From Chania fonticola_B (GTDB lineage: Bacteria > Pseudomonadota > Gammaproteobacteria > Enterobacterales > Enterobacteriaceae), in assembly GCF_048537545.1 (NCBI RefSeq), contig NZ_CP183218.1: a stretch of DNA of 64,000 nucleotides. The stretch is one strand, 5' to 3'. Both the position numbers and the translations under genes were made by a program. Numbering within the stretch: position 1 is the stretch's first letter; each line of letters starts with the position of its first letter. The notes under the pieces were generated by a model. That model did no database searches, was not told where the DNA came from, and saw only the letters and a list, made by a program, of their open reading frames with translations. This document shows, in pieces, positions 45,884 through 56,026 of the stretch.

Positions 45884-48310
45884 ATGATCAAGTCATTACA
45901 GATTTTCCTGTTCACCTTTTTGTTGTTCGGCTTACCGCTGGCCCCGTTAGCCAATGCAGCGCAGCAGAATGCGGCTGCGGTTGAACTCAGCCCGCAGGAA
46001 ATAGCGGCCTCACTGAAAAGTTATCAAAAACAGCTGGATACGATTAAACAGCAGGTCTCAAAGGCGGGCTCTGATGGTCAGTTGAACAAGCTGTTTGACG
46101 CCACGCAGGTCTTGGCCACGGACGCAGAAAAGCTGACTACCGATCTGCAACCCATGCAGGTGAAGTTACAGGCACAGTTGGACGTGCTTGGCCCGCAGCC
46201 TGAACCTGGAGTAATGACCGAAACCGCCAGTGTGGTGCAACAACGCAATACGCTCAATAATGCCAAAAAACAGTTGGACGATGCCGTAAAACGCTCGCAA
46301 GCCATCAGAACGGGGGCGCTCGACTTAGGGCAACAAATTACCGATCTGCGCCGCGTGGCCTTCAAATCCCAGTTGGCGTTGAATACCGGCAGTATTCTTA
46401 GTTCGCAATTCTGGTTACCAGAGTCTTCTTCACAGGTTGAGGATTTAGCTCGTCTTAATGACTTTAAGCAGCAACTGGAGCAAACCCTGGAAGCCAGTTG
46501 GCAAGACGAATGGCGTTACGGGACGATAGCTTTACTGATCCTGGCTGCGGCTTGCTGGTCTCTCGGGCGTTATTTCGTGGAGCAGTTTTTTGCCTGGGTG
46601 TGTATCCGCTATTTACCCGACGGCCGCTTGCGCCGCAGTTTTATGGCATTAATGACCGTGCTGATCACGCTGTTTGCCACCACGCTGGCGCTAAATCTGC
46701 TGATTTCTGCGTTTGCTCGTGTTCAGCCGCTGACGTCTCAGGTTCAGGATTTCGCTGATGGTTTTATGCAGTTGGGGATTTTCTGCGCGCTGATCGCGGG
46801 ATTAGGCAGGGCGTATCTTTCGCTGAGCCGCCCATCATGGCGCCTGGCGCAGATGGATGACGCCATTGCGAGCGGCATGCGTTTCCTGTCGCCGTTATTG
46901 GCCGGATTGGCCATGGCTTTTGGCACCGTGGAACTGGTTAATAACGTGATTGGTGCCAGTCTTGGCAGCACGGTGCTAGGTAATGGTCTGGCTACCGCAT
47001 TGATGGCATTAATCTTGTTCGCAATACCGCTTCGGGCACGCCGTATCCGCTATAAGCTAGAGCAGCAGGGGATGCATCTGGAAAAACGCTCGGTGATTGC
47101 CGGGATAGTCCATATCGTTATTGTGGTATCGGCAAGCGTGATCCTGTTATCACTGTTGATTGGCTATGTGGCTTTCGCTCGCTTCCTGACCTATCAGTTG
47201 ATTTGGGGGGCACTGGTACTGATGGCGTTCTATTTCCTGGTGATCTTTGCTACCGATTTCTGTACGGCCATCTTTTCCCCCCAAACTGCCAGCGGGCGGG
47301 CACTGAAAAAATCGCTCCACTTTAAAGATCGTCATCTTGAGCAACTGACCGTCATCTTCACGGCGTTGTCCAAATGTTCTTTGATATTGTTGATGATTGT
47401 TGCCCTGATCAATGGCTCTTTTGGCACCACCACGCCCAACTCCTTGTTGCAAAAGATTGTTGCCATCCTGAGCGGCGAAGGCCTGAAGCGGCTGAATATC
47501 GTGCCAAGCAACCTGCTCAATGCGGTGGTTTGCCTGGCGATCGGTATCTATGTGCTGCGGGTCACGCAACGTTGGTTAAGCCATGAGCTGCTGCCAAAAA
47601 CCATCAGTGATATCGGTATCCGCGCCTCGCTGGTTACCTTGTTCAGCAACGTCGGCTATGTGCTGCTGATCCTGATCACGCTGGCGACGTTGGGTATCCA
47701 GTGGAATAACCTGGCCTGGATCGTGAGTGCGCTATCGGTAGGTATCGGTTTTGGCCTGCAGGAAATCGTGAAGAACTTTATCTCTGGCCTGATCCTGTTA
47801 ACTGAGCGCCCGGTTAAGGTCGGGGATATGATCGGTATCGGCGGGGTTGAAGGGGATGTACGGCGCATCAATGTACGCGCCACCGAGATCCAACTGAGCG
47901 ATCGCTCGACCATGATAGTGCCTAACTCTCAGCTAATCTCGCAGAACGTGCGTAACGCCACCATGGGGAATGCTCAAGGGGTGGTCACCGTCGCGCTGAC
48001 TTTCCCCACCGATATCGATCCCGAGCAGGTACGCAACGTGTTGTTGAGTGCCTACCATGAACACGAATCCATTCTGGAAACGCCTGCCCCGTACGTTCGT
48101 TTCAGCCAGCTCGGCCCAGACGGGATTATCCTCAGCGTGACAGGTTACGTTGCCAGCCCACGCATGGTCGGCTCTACCAAGAGCGATCTGCTGTTCAATA
48201 TTTTGAAGCTCCTGCGTGCTCATAACGTCAACCTGTCCAGCCCGAAAGAGGTGGTGTTTATGAAGCAACGGGCAAAAAGTCTGGTTGATGAAGAAGAACA
48301 TTCATCCTGA
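45884..48310 (+). CDS. DUF3772-type mechanosensitive channel (MscS superfamily)
   Basis: 808 residues. Signal peptide (about 1-25), a periplasmic coiled-coil DUF3772 domain (about 30-200), then roughly ten TM helices and a C-terminal MscS domain with GIGFGLQEIVKNFISGLILL and ERPVKVGDMI. Large MscS relatives open under osmotic downshock. The stop overlaps the methyltransferase start (TGATG). Confidence 0.87.
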   Translation: MIKSLQIFLFTFLLFGLPLAPLANAAQQNAAAVELSPQEIAASLKSYQKQLDTIKQQVSKAGSDGQLNKLFDATQVLATDAEKLTTDLQPMQVKLQAQLDVLGPQPEPGVMTETASVVQQRNTLNNAKKQLDDAVKRSQAIRTGALDLGQQITDLRRVAFKSQLALNTGSILSSQFWLPESSSQVEDLARLNDFKQQLEQTLEASWQDEWRYGTIALLILAAACWSLGRYFVEQFFAWVCIRYLPDGRLRRSFMALMTVLITLFATTLALNLLISAFARVQPLTSQVQDFADGFMQLGIFCALIAGLGRAYLSLSRPSWRLAQMDDAIASGMRFLSPLLAGLAMAFGTVELVNNVIGASLGSTVLGNGLATALMALILFAIPLRARRIRYKLEQQGMHLEKRSVIAGIVHIVIVVSASVILLSLLIGYVAFARFLTYQLIWGALVLMAFYFLVIFATDFCTAIFSPQTASGRALKKSLHFKDRHLEQLTVIFTALSKCSLILLMIVALINGSFGTTTPNSLLQKIVAILSGEGLKRLNIVPSNLLNAVVCLAIGIYVLRVTQRWLSHELLPKTISDIGIRASLVTLFSNVGYVLLILITLATLGIQWNNLAWIVSALSVGIGFGLQEIVKNFISGLILLTERPVKVGDMIGIGGVEGDVRRINVRATEIQLSDRSTMIVPNSQLISQNVRNATMGNAQGVVTVALTFPTDIDPEQVRNVLLSAYHEHESILETPAPYVRFSQLGPDGIILSVTGYVASPRMVGSTKSDLLFNILKLLRAHNVNLSSPKEVVFMKQRAKSLVDEEEHSS

Positions 48311-48918
48311 TGAGTAACTCAATGGCCGATAACATCATCGGTATCTATCAACGGCATGCCGGGGCGTTTGAGCAGAAACGGTCAACCACGCTGTTTGAGC
48401 AACCCTGGTTGGAGCTGTTCTTGTGCCTGTTACCCAACAACGGACGGATCCTGGATATTGGCTGCGGCAACGGCATGCCGATCGCTGACTATTTTATCCG
48501 CCAGGGCTTTCAGGTGACGGGGGTGGACAGTTCGCAACCGATGATAGACCGCTGCCTGTTACGCTTCCCGGAGCAGAACTGGGCAGTAGCCGATATGAGA
48601 AGTTTGGCGCTAGCAGACAAATTTGATGGGCTAATTGCCTGGGACAGTTTTTTCCATCTGACGCGTGAAGATCAGCGCCAGATGTTTAACATTTTCCGGC
48701 AACATGCCAATAGCCAGGCCGCATTGATGTTCACCAGCGGTACCAGCGATGGTGAAGCGATAGGGACATTTGAAGGCGAAGCCCTTTATCATTCCAGCCT
48801 GGCACCCGAAGAATATCGGCAGCTATTGCAAGAGCAGGGATTCCAGGTGGTCAGTATGGTGGCCGAAGATCCCGACTGTGGTGGGCGAACCGTCTGGCTG
48901 GCGCAACTTGGCGAATGA
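48310..48918 (+). CDS. Class I SAM-dependent methyltransferase
   Basis: 202 residues. Motif I ILDIGCGNGMPIADYFI, then VTGVDSS and DGLIAWDSFFHL. Substrate not predictable. Translationally coupled to the channel gene, which may reflect shared expression only. Confidence 0.83.
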   Translation: MSNSMADNIIGIYQRHAGAFEQKRSTTLFEQPWLELFLCLLPNNGRILDIGCGNGMPIADYFIRQGFQVTGVDSSQPMIDRCLLRFPEQNWAVADMRSLALADKFDGLIAWDSFFHLTREDQRQMFNIFRQHANSQAALMFTSGTSDGEAIGTFEGEALYHSSLAPEEYRQLLQEQGFQVVSMVAEDPDCGGRTVWLAQLGE

Positions 48919-48982
48919 TCCCTGCATCACATTCAGCTACAGTCCACTATAAATAGGCCATCGGCCAAGTCATGGTGTTGAA

Positions 48983-50179
48983 ATGATGAAAGTTATGAAA
49001 ATCGTGAGAGTAATAGAAAAATACGTACCACCCACGTTTATCCTGGCGTTGATGGTTGCGCATAATGGGTACTTGGTACTCAGCCCGATCCTGTGGCATG
49101 GGCTGCAACATTCTCAAGATTTTGTGGAAAATTTCAGTTCCTGGCAACAGGCGCTGGGCTTTCTTGATGCGATGGATATTCCCCGCTTTATGATTGGCAC
49201 CGTGCTGTTCTTTATGGCGGGTATGTTGCTGTTAAGGACGCGTATTGCCTGGTTTTTCTCGTTACTGCTGCTCAGCTGCATCGTCATCGTTGATATCGCT
49301 ATCTATAAGCAAATCACAGTGTTGGCAGGGTATTCACTGGTTACCCTATTGGGAATGATCATCTACTGGCGCCGTTTCGACCAACGTAAGCTGGCGAGTA
49401 CCAGTTTTTTTGCCGTCACCAGCATAGCCTCATTGATTGTCTACAGCATGTTAGGAACGCTGTACATAGGCGATCAATTCACCCCCGCGGTCACCGACTT
49501 ACCTACGGCGTTTTATTTTGCCGTGGTCTGCATGTCTACTGTTGGCTTTGGCGATATCATTCCGCATACCACTGCTGCGCGAATGTTCACTCTCACGGTG
49601 ATTATCTTTGGCATTACGGTTTTTGCCGCTTCTCTGGCCTCGGTTGCTGGCGTGCTAATCAGTCAAAATCTTCAACGTATTATCAAAGGGCGGTTCTCTC
49701 ACATGGTTCGCAAAAATCACTATATTATTGTTGGTACCTCTTCATTGGCACAAAATGTCTATCAGGGATTGATTGAAAGCGGCGGTAACGTGACCATTGT
49801 TTGCGAGCCAGGCAATAAGCAACATTACCCTGACCATGCGGATGTGGTTGAAGGCGATCCTTCCGCCGTTGCGACGCTGGCATTAGCCGGGGCAGAAAAG
49901 GCGAAATACATTGTTGCCTTGACCGAAAGCGATGCGGTTAACGCTTTTATCATATTGGCAGCCAAAGAGGTGGGTGCGGCAGACACCAAAACCATCACGT
50001 TGGTCAACGAAAGCCAGAATATGAACAAGATCAAACGCGTCAAACCCGATGCCGTACTCTCACTGCAACTGTTAGGTAGTGAGTTGCTGGTACGATCGCT
50101 CAATGGTGAGGTGGTTAATCACGATCTCAATATTGATGCGTTTTTCAGCAACGGTGAGGGTGATAACAAGGGCAGGTAA
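48983..50179 (+). CDS. Kch-like potassium channel with cytoplasmic TrkA-N domain
   Basis: 398 residues. Six hydrophobic helices, a pore loop with selectivity filter STVGFGD, and a soluble RCK/TrkA-N domain beginning at YIIVGTSSLAQNVYQGL. Organisation and length fit E. coli Kch, but the sequence is diverged and the filter reads TVGFG rather than Kch's TVGYG. Probably a voltage-gated-type K+ channel. Convergent with the UbiD gene. Confidence 0.83.
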   Translation: MMKVMKIVRVIEKYVPPTFILALMVAHNGYLVLSPILWHGLQHSQDFVENFSSWQQALGFLDAMDIPRFMIGTVLFFMAGMLLLRTRIAWFFSLLLLSCIVIVDIAIYKQITVLAGYSLVTLLGMIIYWRRFDQRKLASTSFFAVTSIASLIVYSMLGTLYIGDQFTPAVTDLPTAFYFAVVCMSTVGFGDIIPHTTAARMFTLTVIIFGITVFAASLASVAGVLISQNLQRIIKGRFSHMVRKNHYIIVGTSSLAQNVYQGLIESGGNVTIVCEPGNKQHYPDHADVVEGDPSAVATLALAGAEKAKYIVALTESDAVNAFIILAAKEVGAADTKTITLVNESQNMNKIKRVKPDAVLSLQLLGSELLVRSLNGEVVNHDLNIDAFFSNGEGDNKGR

Positions 50180-50222
50180 CCGGGTTGTTCCCGCACCGCC
50201 GAAACGGTGCGGGGACGGTTTT

Positions 50223-51869
50223 TTAGCGATCAAATCCCCATTCGGACCATTTGCTTTTGATTTTCTCCTGCAGCGGCAGCGGATAATTGGTGGCAAAGCT
50301 CAATACCTGCTCCAACGGCTGGTTAACCTGCTGCTGGATCTGCAGGCAACTGTAGGCCACCAAGCCGCCGCGCCCGCGTAGTTTGGTGGCTACATCCAGG
50401 TAAATCTGTAACCCGGTACCGTCGGAGTCATACTGCGGATAGTGAAACACGCCTTGCACCGGGTTATTGCGTGTGGCCAATGCCCAGGTCACTTTGTTGC
50501 TGTCATCAGGGGGAATATCTTCGCCCACGATAATCAGCTTGGCGGTGGTTTTACCAATATGGTTGGTCCAGAACACCTCGGCAATCTTGTCGATAAAGGC
50601 TTTGACCGTCATGCCGGTGATTTTATGCCAGTCGTCACGTACCCGGATCACCAGCCAGTGGGAAGAGGCCTCCAGCGGGCTGAAACAGTCGATGATCGGC
50701 AGACCGGACTTTTCAAAATACACTCTGGCGGTGGCGGATAAACAGAAGCAGCCGAGCATCAGCGTAGAGTCGATCGGAACACCCGGAATGCAGATCGGCA
50801 AGATAGCCTCATCGCGGAAGGTGACACAGGTGATTTTCGCCAGTGGTTTCAGGCTGGACTGGTTGGAAAGGTAGCCGGGGAACTCGCCAAACGGGCCTTC
50901 AGCCACGGATTTATCCGCGCTGACATAGCCTTCGATGATGATTTCACATTCGGCTGGCACCAGCACATCGCAGGTTTCCGCTTTCACCATTTCGATGCCG
51001 TGGCCAAGGAACGCAGACGCATAGTTGTATTCATCATGCCAAGCCGGCGGAGCCGCAGAAAGCAGCATGGTGACTGCCGGGGGTACCCCAAGGGCAATCA
51101 CAAACGGGCAGTCTTTCCCCTGGGCCGTCCACATGTTGTAAATCATGCCGTTATGCTGGAAAGGCAGCCACAGGCCGACAATATTGTTCTTCGAATAATG
51201 CGGGCCATTGCCGTGTGCTACGCCGACCGAACTGGCGTGAGGCGGTTTTGGCGTTGGGTTATTCTGCGGCCGTGAACCGGCGATCATCGCCCGGCTGAAG
51301 GACCAATTGGTCCAGGCGTCCTTATCTACCGTGTATGCGTCCTCCGGTACAGGTTCACCCGGTGGAGTACGCACCATGATGGCTCCGGCTGTCTGGAAAT
51401 AGCGGCCACCGTCGCCGTCGTGCAGGATAGGGGCCGGGATTTTGGTCATATCCACCTGATCGCCCACCCATTTGTTTTGCTTGCACGGGGCAGTCGCCGG
51501 ATCGACCATCACTGGCGGATGTGGCTCCTGACCGATGGCATCCAGAAAGGCATCCTGGATCTCCAGCAACTGGGCATCGTCCGGCAAACCGAGCATCAGC
51601 GCCAGACGCTGCCAGCGTTTGCCCGGCACGCGGCTGACCGTCGGGCCCATTTCTGCTGCCCGAAAACCGGGTGCGCCCTTCACCTTGCTAAACAGCGGCA
51701 TCGGGCTTTCCGTTTCGCAGGCGTGGCGCAGAATGGCACCGATCTCCAGATACCAATCCACCTCGTCGGGGATCGCTACCACTTCGCCCTTGCTGGCCAA
51801 CAGTTCCAGATAGGCGCGGTAGGATTTGGGGACTTTCTGCACATCAATTTTCAGTTTACGTCGCTTCAT
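50223..51869 (-). CDS. UbiD-family (prenyl-FMN-dependent) decarboxylase
   Basis: 548 residues. The catalytic stretch EGPFGEFPGY supplies the two glutamates of the UbiD Glu-Arg-Glu triad, and SFSRAMIAGSR the likely arginine. UbiD enzymes reversibly decarboxylate unsaturated or aromatic acids and need prenylated FMN made by a UbiX-type enzyme, not encoded here. Last gene of the seven-gene operon, its ATG overlapping the GMC stop. Substrate unknown. Confidence 0.88.
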   Translation of the reverse strand: MKRRKLKIDVQKVPKSYRAYLELLASKGEVVAIPDEVDWYLEIGAILRHACETESPMPLFSKVKGAPGFRAAEMGPTVSRVPGKRWQRLALMLGLPDDAQLLEIQDAFLDAIGQEPHPPVMVDPATAPCKQNKWVGDQVDMTKIPAPILHDGDGGRYFQTAGAIMVRTPPGEPVPEDAYTVDKDAWTNWSFSRAMIAGSRPQNNPTPKPPHASSVGVAHGNGPHYSKNNIVGLWLPFQHNGMIYNMWTAQGKDCPFVIALGVPPAVTMLLSAAPPAWHDEYNYASAFLGHGIEMVKAETCDVLVPAECEIIIEGYVSADKSVAEGPFGEFPGYLSNQSSLKPLAKITCVTFRDEAILPICIPGVPIDSTLMLGCFCLSATARVYFEKSGLPIIDCFSPLEASSHWLVIRVRDDWHKITGMTVKAFIDKIAEVFWTNHIGKTTAKLIIVGEDIPPDDSNKVTWALATRNNPVQGVFHYPQYDSDGTGLQIYLDVATKLRGRGGLVAYSCLQIQQQVNQPLEQVLSFATNYPLPLQEKIKSKWSEWGFDR

Positions 51870-53440
51870 TGATTTTGATCCTGATGTGGGCCACTGAGTT
51901 CATCGGCCAGGGCGAAAGACTGGGCTACGCCGGTCAGCGTTGGGTTCCATGAGCCAGGGCGGGGGAACAACATGCTGCCCAGCCCATATACGTTCGGGTA
52001 ACGGTGCATCTGACCGTTGAGGGCGGTGACCGAGGTGGCCGGATCATCCCCCATCCATAAGGTGCCAGCTTCATGCACCAACCCCTGATTGCGAATATTG
52101 TCTGGCGGTGAAGGTTCCCAGGTGAAGCTGCCGTCCGGGTTATTGTGCTGGTACTCCAGAGGGGCATCTCCGGCAAGAGCGTACATCACGTCATAGGTGG
52201 TTTTATCCATCGCATCCCAGAACTGACGGTCGGTTTCCTTCATCTTGATATACACCTCGGCCTCGCCCTGCGGGTTGGTCGTGACGTAATTCCACGAGTT
52301 TGCCGAGCGTTCCCCGAGGAATTCCCCCATCGAATGCAGCATGATCACCACGTAGTCAGGGTCCTGATAGGTGGCAACGGCTTCTGGTGAAGAAGCATCT
52401 GGCAGAATGCGATACAGCACGTCGTAGCTTTCTGCGGGTTGTGGGTTATGGACCACGCTGATGTGGGTGTGCATCAGGCGGTTGGTGGTTTTATCGATGC
52501 CGGGCAGGTAATAGGCCACGGTTTGCAACTGGTTGGTCAATGCCGGCAGGCTGCTGGCGGGGATACGGGCGGCCAGCCAGGAACGGATATGACCGCACAG
52601 GTTTTTCCCCACCAGTTTATCGTCAGGGAAAGACTTGGTGAGGATAAAACCAGCTTCCAGCGTGTTGCAGGCCAAAATCACTTTGGCGTTGCCGACGCTT
52701 AGTGACCCTTCTTTAGTGATGACTTCAGTGACAACGTCACCTTTTGTAATCAATTTTTCCACTTCGGCATTAACCACTACCTTGAGTGAGGCGTAAGCCT
52801 GCACATCATTCACCAGTACCGAAATGGGCGAGAACTTGGCCCAATCCTCTGGTGCGACTCCCTGGCCAGTTGCCATGGCCGAGTCCAACGCGCTCGGGCT
52901 TGGCTGCGGCTTAGCTCCACTGATATTGGCCAACTGCGAGAACAGGCGTTCACCCATAAAGCGATTCAGTGACTGGTTGCGATTGCCGGGGATCTCCAGG
53001 GAGTAGCGCCTCCCCATAAATTCGCCGGTGGGATACCACTGATTATCCAGACGCTCGATCGCCTGTGGTGGCCAGTCCGGCATTTCGCTGCTATCGGGTT
53101 GCGGTGTCCAGGCGTTCCAAAACAGCGCGCGGCCGCCGACATAAGGGATCTGCGGCATAAAGTTGAGGCTGAGTTTCATATCGGCAGAGCCATGGTAGGT
53201 CCATGGCCGGATACCCACGCTGGTGTTGAGTTTGATGTAGGCCGGTGGAATGTTCTGAATATGGTCGGGGATCAGGTAATCGCCTTTCTCCAGCACCAGA
53301 ATGCGGGCCTGGGGATTATGTTGCAGCACCCGGTGGGTAAAGCTGGTGCCATAGGCACCGCCACCAATCACGATATAGTCAAAAGACTGCCCCTTGATCT
53401 GGGCAAAGTGGGAAAAGTAGATATTGTCGACTTCACTCAT
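51866..53440 (-). CDS. GMC-family oxidoreductase (third, short type)
   Basis: 524 residues. FAD-binding GGGAYGTSF near residue 27, GGRALFWNAWTP and the C-terminal HEAGTLWMGDD ... NPTLTGVAQ active-site region. It lacks the C-x5-C-x3-C cluster of the two larger GMC proteins in this operon and is 70-90 residues shorter, so it is a separate lineage. Likely oxidises an alcohol group of a pathway intermediate. Overlaps the UbiD gene by 4 nt. Confidence 0.87.
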   Translation of the reverse strand: MSEVDNIYFSHFAQIKGQSFDYIVIGGGAYGTSFTHRVLQHNPQARILVLEKGDYLIPDHIQNIPPAYIKLNTSVGIRPWTYHGSADMKLSLNFMPQIPYVGGRALFWNAWTPQPDSSEMPDWPPQAIERLDNQWYPTGEFMGRRYSLEIPGNRNQSLNRFMGERLFSQLANISGAKPQPSPSALDSAMATGQGVAPEDWAKFSPISVLVNDVQAYASLKVVVNAEVEKLITKGDVVTEVITKEGSLSVGNAKVILACNTLEAGFILTKSFPDDKLVGKNLCGHIRSWLAARIPASSLPALTNQLQTVAYYLPGIDKTTNRLMHTHISVVHNPQPAESYDVLYRILPDASSPEAVATYQDPDYVVIMLHSMGEFLGERSANSWNYVTTNPQGEAEVYIKMKETDRQFWDAMDKTTYDVMYALAGDAPLEYQHNNPDGSFTWEPSPPDNIRNQGLVHEAGTLWMGDDPATSVTALNGQMHRYPNVYGLGSMLFPRPGSWNPTLTGVAQSFALADELSGPHQDQNQ

Positions 53441-53506
53441 AGTTGGCTCCCGGAACGTGACATACGAAAAATCATCCCCGCCCCGAACCGGCGGCGGGGC
53501 AAACGG

Positions 53507-54385
53507 CTATGGGTAATAGGCGCGGCTTTGAATGGCCGCCGGGGCTGAGTTGAGGGTTTGTACCGCCACGGGAGCGCAACCACCGATCAACTGCTCCAGA
53601 TCTTTACGCATGGGGTGGCTGCTGGTCCCCAGTACTAGCTTTACTGCCTCAGCGTGTCCGCCGTTGAGGAAATAGGTATCCATCGCCTGCAGGATGTTCC
53701 AGCGGCAACCGATCAGTTTGTTGTCGTGAACGCCGTATTCGGTAATCGGCGAGATGTTGCCCGGGATCGACTTGATGCCCAAGGTGTTGACGATGCAGGT
53801 GAAGATCGCGGTGTTGGCATCCTTGGGGTCGTCCACCCGGAAGCCCCAGGTTTCTACCCACTCGGGTTGATAGACCGCAGAGTTGGTCCGCACCGGATTT
53901 TGCGAGGCCAAATTGACCTTGAAAGTGGTCTGGAATTTAGGCTCGCCAAACAGCTGCTCACCGGCGGCGATGGCGATGGGGGCATCGCAAGGCACCCAGA
54001 CGCGATGATTGCCGTACAGCTTGGTTTGATCGCCGTCCTGGATAAACTCCTGATAGCCAATCGGGGCCAATTGGTCTTTACGGTGCTCAGGATAGGCGAC
54101 AATGTTGAGCTCAAGCTCCTGGGTGATCGCCGCACCGCTGCTGCCCCATTGCTCCGGCGGGGTATTGAGGCCAGAGGCAAACTGTCCGGCATACAATTGG
54201 AAGTTAAAGCTCACCATCGCCTTGTCGCCAAACCGCGCCGGGCTAAGCCCGGTTCCCTGCAAATAAGGTTCCACACGGCTCAATGGCACCAGATAATACA
54301 CGCCAACGTTGGTCAGTGAGGCGTAGTAGAACGGCATGGTGAACGGCGACGGGATGCTGGGTAAATCATTTTGCTGATTAGACAT
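53507..54385 (-). CDS. Acetoacetate decarboxylase-like protein
   Basis: 292 residues. The catalytic-lysine context of the family, LFGEPKFQTTF with Lys150, suggests Schiff-base chemistry (decarboxylation, aldol or dehydration reactions are known in the family). Start at 54385 (MSNQQNDLP) is preferred to 54436 because GGAA lies upstream and the longer frame overlaps the previous gene. Sits between the ferritin-like gene (11-nt gap) and the third GMC gene. Confidence 0.78.
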   Translation of the reverse strand: MSNQQNDLPSIPSPFTMPFYYASLTNVGVYYLVPLSRVEPYLQGTGLSPARFGDKAMVSFNFQLYAGQFASGLNTPPEQWGSSGAAITQELELNIVAYPEHRKDQLAPIGYQEFIQDGDQTKLYGNHRVWVPCDAPIAIAAGEQLFGEPKFQTTFKVNLASQNPVRTNSAVYQPEWVETWGFRVDDPKDANTAIFTCIVNTLGIKSIPGNISPITEYGVHDNKLIGCRWNILQAMDTYFLNGGHAEAVKLVLGTSSHPMRKDLEQLIGGCAPVAVQTLNSAPAAIQSRAYYP

Positions 54386-54396
54386 GTGCGTGGTTC

Positions 54397-56025
54397 CTAC
54401 TGTTGTTGGGATTGAGGTTTGGCCGAGTGTGGGCAAGCCGCCGGTACCGGATAAGGCGCGGCCTTCAGCGCCGAAAGAATGTTCAGTGGGTTGAAGTACT
54501 GACGCATCAGGGTGATTTGATGCTGTTCATTGAATTGATAACGGATCGCCCAGTCGTAGCGATAGGGTACGCGGCCGCATTTGGTCGTGCCTTGTTCGCC
54601 TCCGTAGGACATGGCCTGATCGCCGCTGAAGAAGGATTTCTCGACGCCCGCGCTGCCAAAATTCACCGTTGCACCAAGCAGCGTCCAAAAACGGGTAAAC
54701 CCCTCGTGGCCGTAAAACACGCCCAGATAGGGGCATTCGCTGGGGCCGGAGATATCCCAGATCACCTCGTCACTCATGCAGGAGAGAGCCAACTGCAGGT
54801 TACCGGTGGAATAGGCTTGCTGCAGTTGATCCAGAGTGGCCTCATTGCTGGCAGTGGCATCTGCACTGTCGGTTAAGGTTACGGCTGCGGTGGCCGGAGC
54901 AGCCATCAACACCTGTTTACCCAGCGGCTGGTGGTTAGCCACGGTGTACTCAAACGTGGGGGCGCAGTGAAATAACTCCTTGCCGGGGAACGGGTTGGCG
55001 GTTATGGCGCGGAAATCATCCCGCAGCGCACACATCGCCACCACGGCGGCCATCAACTTGTCTGGGGCACCGGTAAATGCAGTTTGCAGATCGCCGAGTA
55101 ACTGACAATAACGCTGGTTAAACCGGATGATGGCGTCACGAACTTCACCGGGTGGATAATCACTGACCTTGGCATTGCTGTCGATCAGCACGCTTTTGTT
55201 CCACGGCACCGGGAAGGGGTCGCCGGTAGGGCCACTGGCCACGGTATCGCCTTTTTGATACAGCCGTTCATTGTAGATCTGGCTAAAACGGAAATAGTGG
55301 GCCAACTCATCTTCATCCACGACCCAGATATCGTTTTCTGTACCTTCGCCCTGATCGGTGATCAGTTTCATGGCGGCTACTGCGGATTTCAGATCGCTCA
55401 CTTTCAGTACGTTGCCCCCGCCGCCGTAGTAGAAAACATCCGGCGGGATCTGGCGCTGCGGATCGCCGCAGAAAATCGCCCGTTCTCCATGGGTTTCCAC
55501 CGCTGCCCGCAGCCGTGATTCGATGTAAAGATAAAACTCACCGATGGTCATATCGCTGGGGACTTCATTGGCGATGGCGCGCGGGCGGACATCTTTCGGA
55601 TGCTCGATCACCATGCCCTGGAAGATGCCGTTTTTGGAGAAGCCGTACAGATTCACTTCAATATCATCAATATCGTAAGGCAGCCGCGCTGGATAGCTGG
55701 GCAGGAAATCGGGCGAATCGACTGCGGGTGTCCCGCCGATGGCGTTGAGCAGGTTGGCCGTCAGGGTGAAGTGCAGCATTTCCTCCACCACCACCGAACG
55801 CAGGGTTTCGATGATGCGCCAATCAACGTCGTCATCCAGGGTATAGAGCATCGTCAGATAGGGGGGAATGGTCGCATGCTCCAACTGCATGGCGTTTTGC
55901 AGCAGATTGCGCAGTTCGGTCAGATCCTGCGCCAGGCTTTTTTCGTCGGCAAACTGTACATAGCCGAGTTGGGCAAACGAGGTTTCAGCAAGCTGGAAGG
56001 TCTTGGCTTTTGCGGTCATGTTCAT
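54397..56025 (-). CDS. VioB-type ferritin-like protein fused to an NTF2/SnoaL-like domain
   Basis: 542 residues. Residues about 30-265 form the ferritin-like domain found at the C-terminus of VioB (iminophenylpyruvate dimer synthase): LQNAMQLEHATIPPYLTML, VVVEEMLHFTLTANLLNAIG. The E..H and EEMLH motifs are possible di-iron ligands. Residues about 395-520 resemble an NTF2/SnoaL-like domain (LQQAYSTGNLQLALSCMSDE, DISGPSECPYLGVFYGHEG). VioB-like ferritin domains serve in oxidative steps of natural product synthesis. The fusion is unusual to me. Its ATG follows the GMC stop by one nt. Confidence 0.75.
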   Translation of the reverse strand: MNMTAKAKTFQLAETSFAQLGYVQFADEKSLAQDLTELRNLLQNAMQLEHATIPPYLTMLYTLDDDVDWRIIETLRSVVVEEMLHFTLTANLLNAIGGTPAVDSPDFLPSYPARLPYDIDDIEVNLYGFSKNGIFQGMVIEHPKDVRPRAIANEVPSDMTIGEFYLYIESRLRAAVETHGERAIFCGDPQRQIPPDVFYYGGGGNVLKVSDLKSAVAAMKLITDQGEGTENDIWVVDEDELAHYFRFSQIYNERLYQKGDTVASGPTGDPFPVPWNKSVLIDSNAKVSDYPPGEVRDAIIRFNQRYCQLLGDLQTAFTGAPDKLMAAVVAMCALRDDFRAITANPFPGKELFHCAPTFEYTVANHQPLGKQVLMAAPATAAVTLTDSADATASNEATLDQLQQAYSTGNLQLALSCMSDEVIWDISGPSECPYLGVFYGHEGFTRFWTLLGATVNFGSAGVEKSFFSGDQAMSYGGEQGTTKCGRVPYRYDWAIRYQFNEQHQITLMRQYFNPLNILSALKAAPYPVPAACPHSAKPQSQQQ

Positions 56026-56026
56026 A

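Noticed and set aside
53654..54319. 221-codon open frame antisense to the acetoacetate-decarboxylase-like gene
   Set aside because: Shadow of the real gene, with no promoter or domain.
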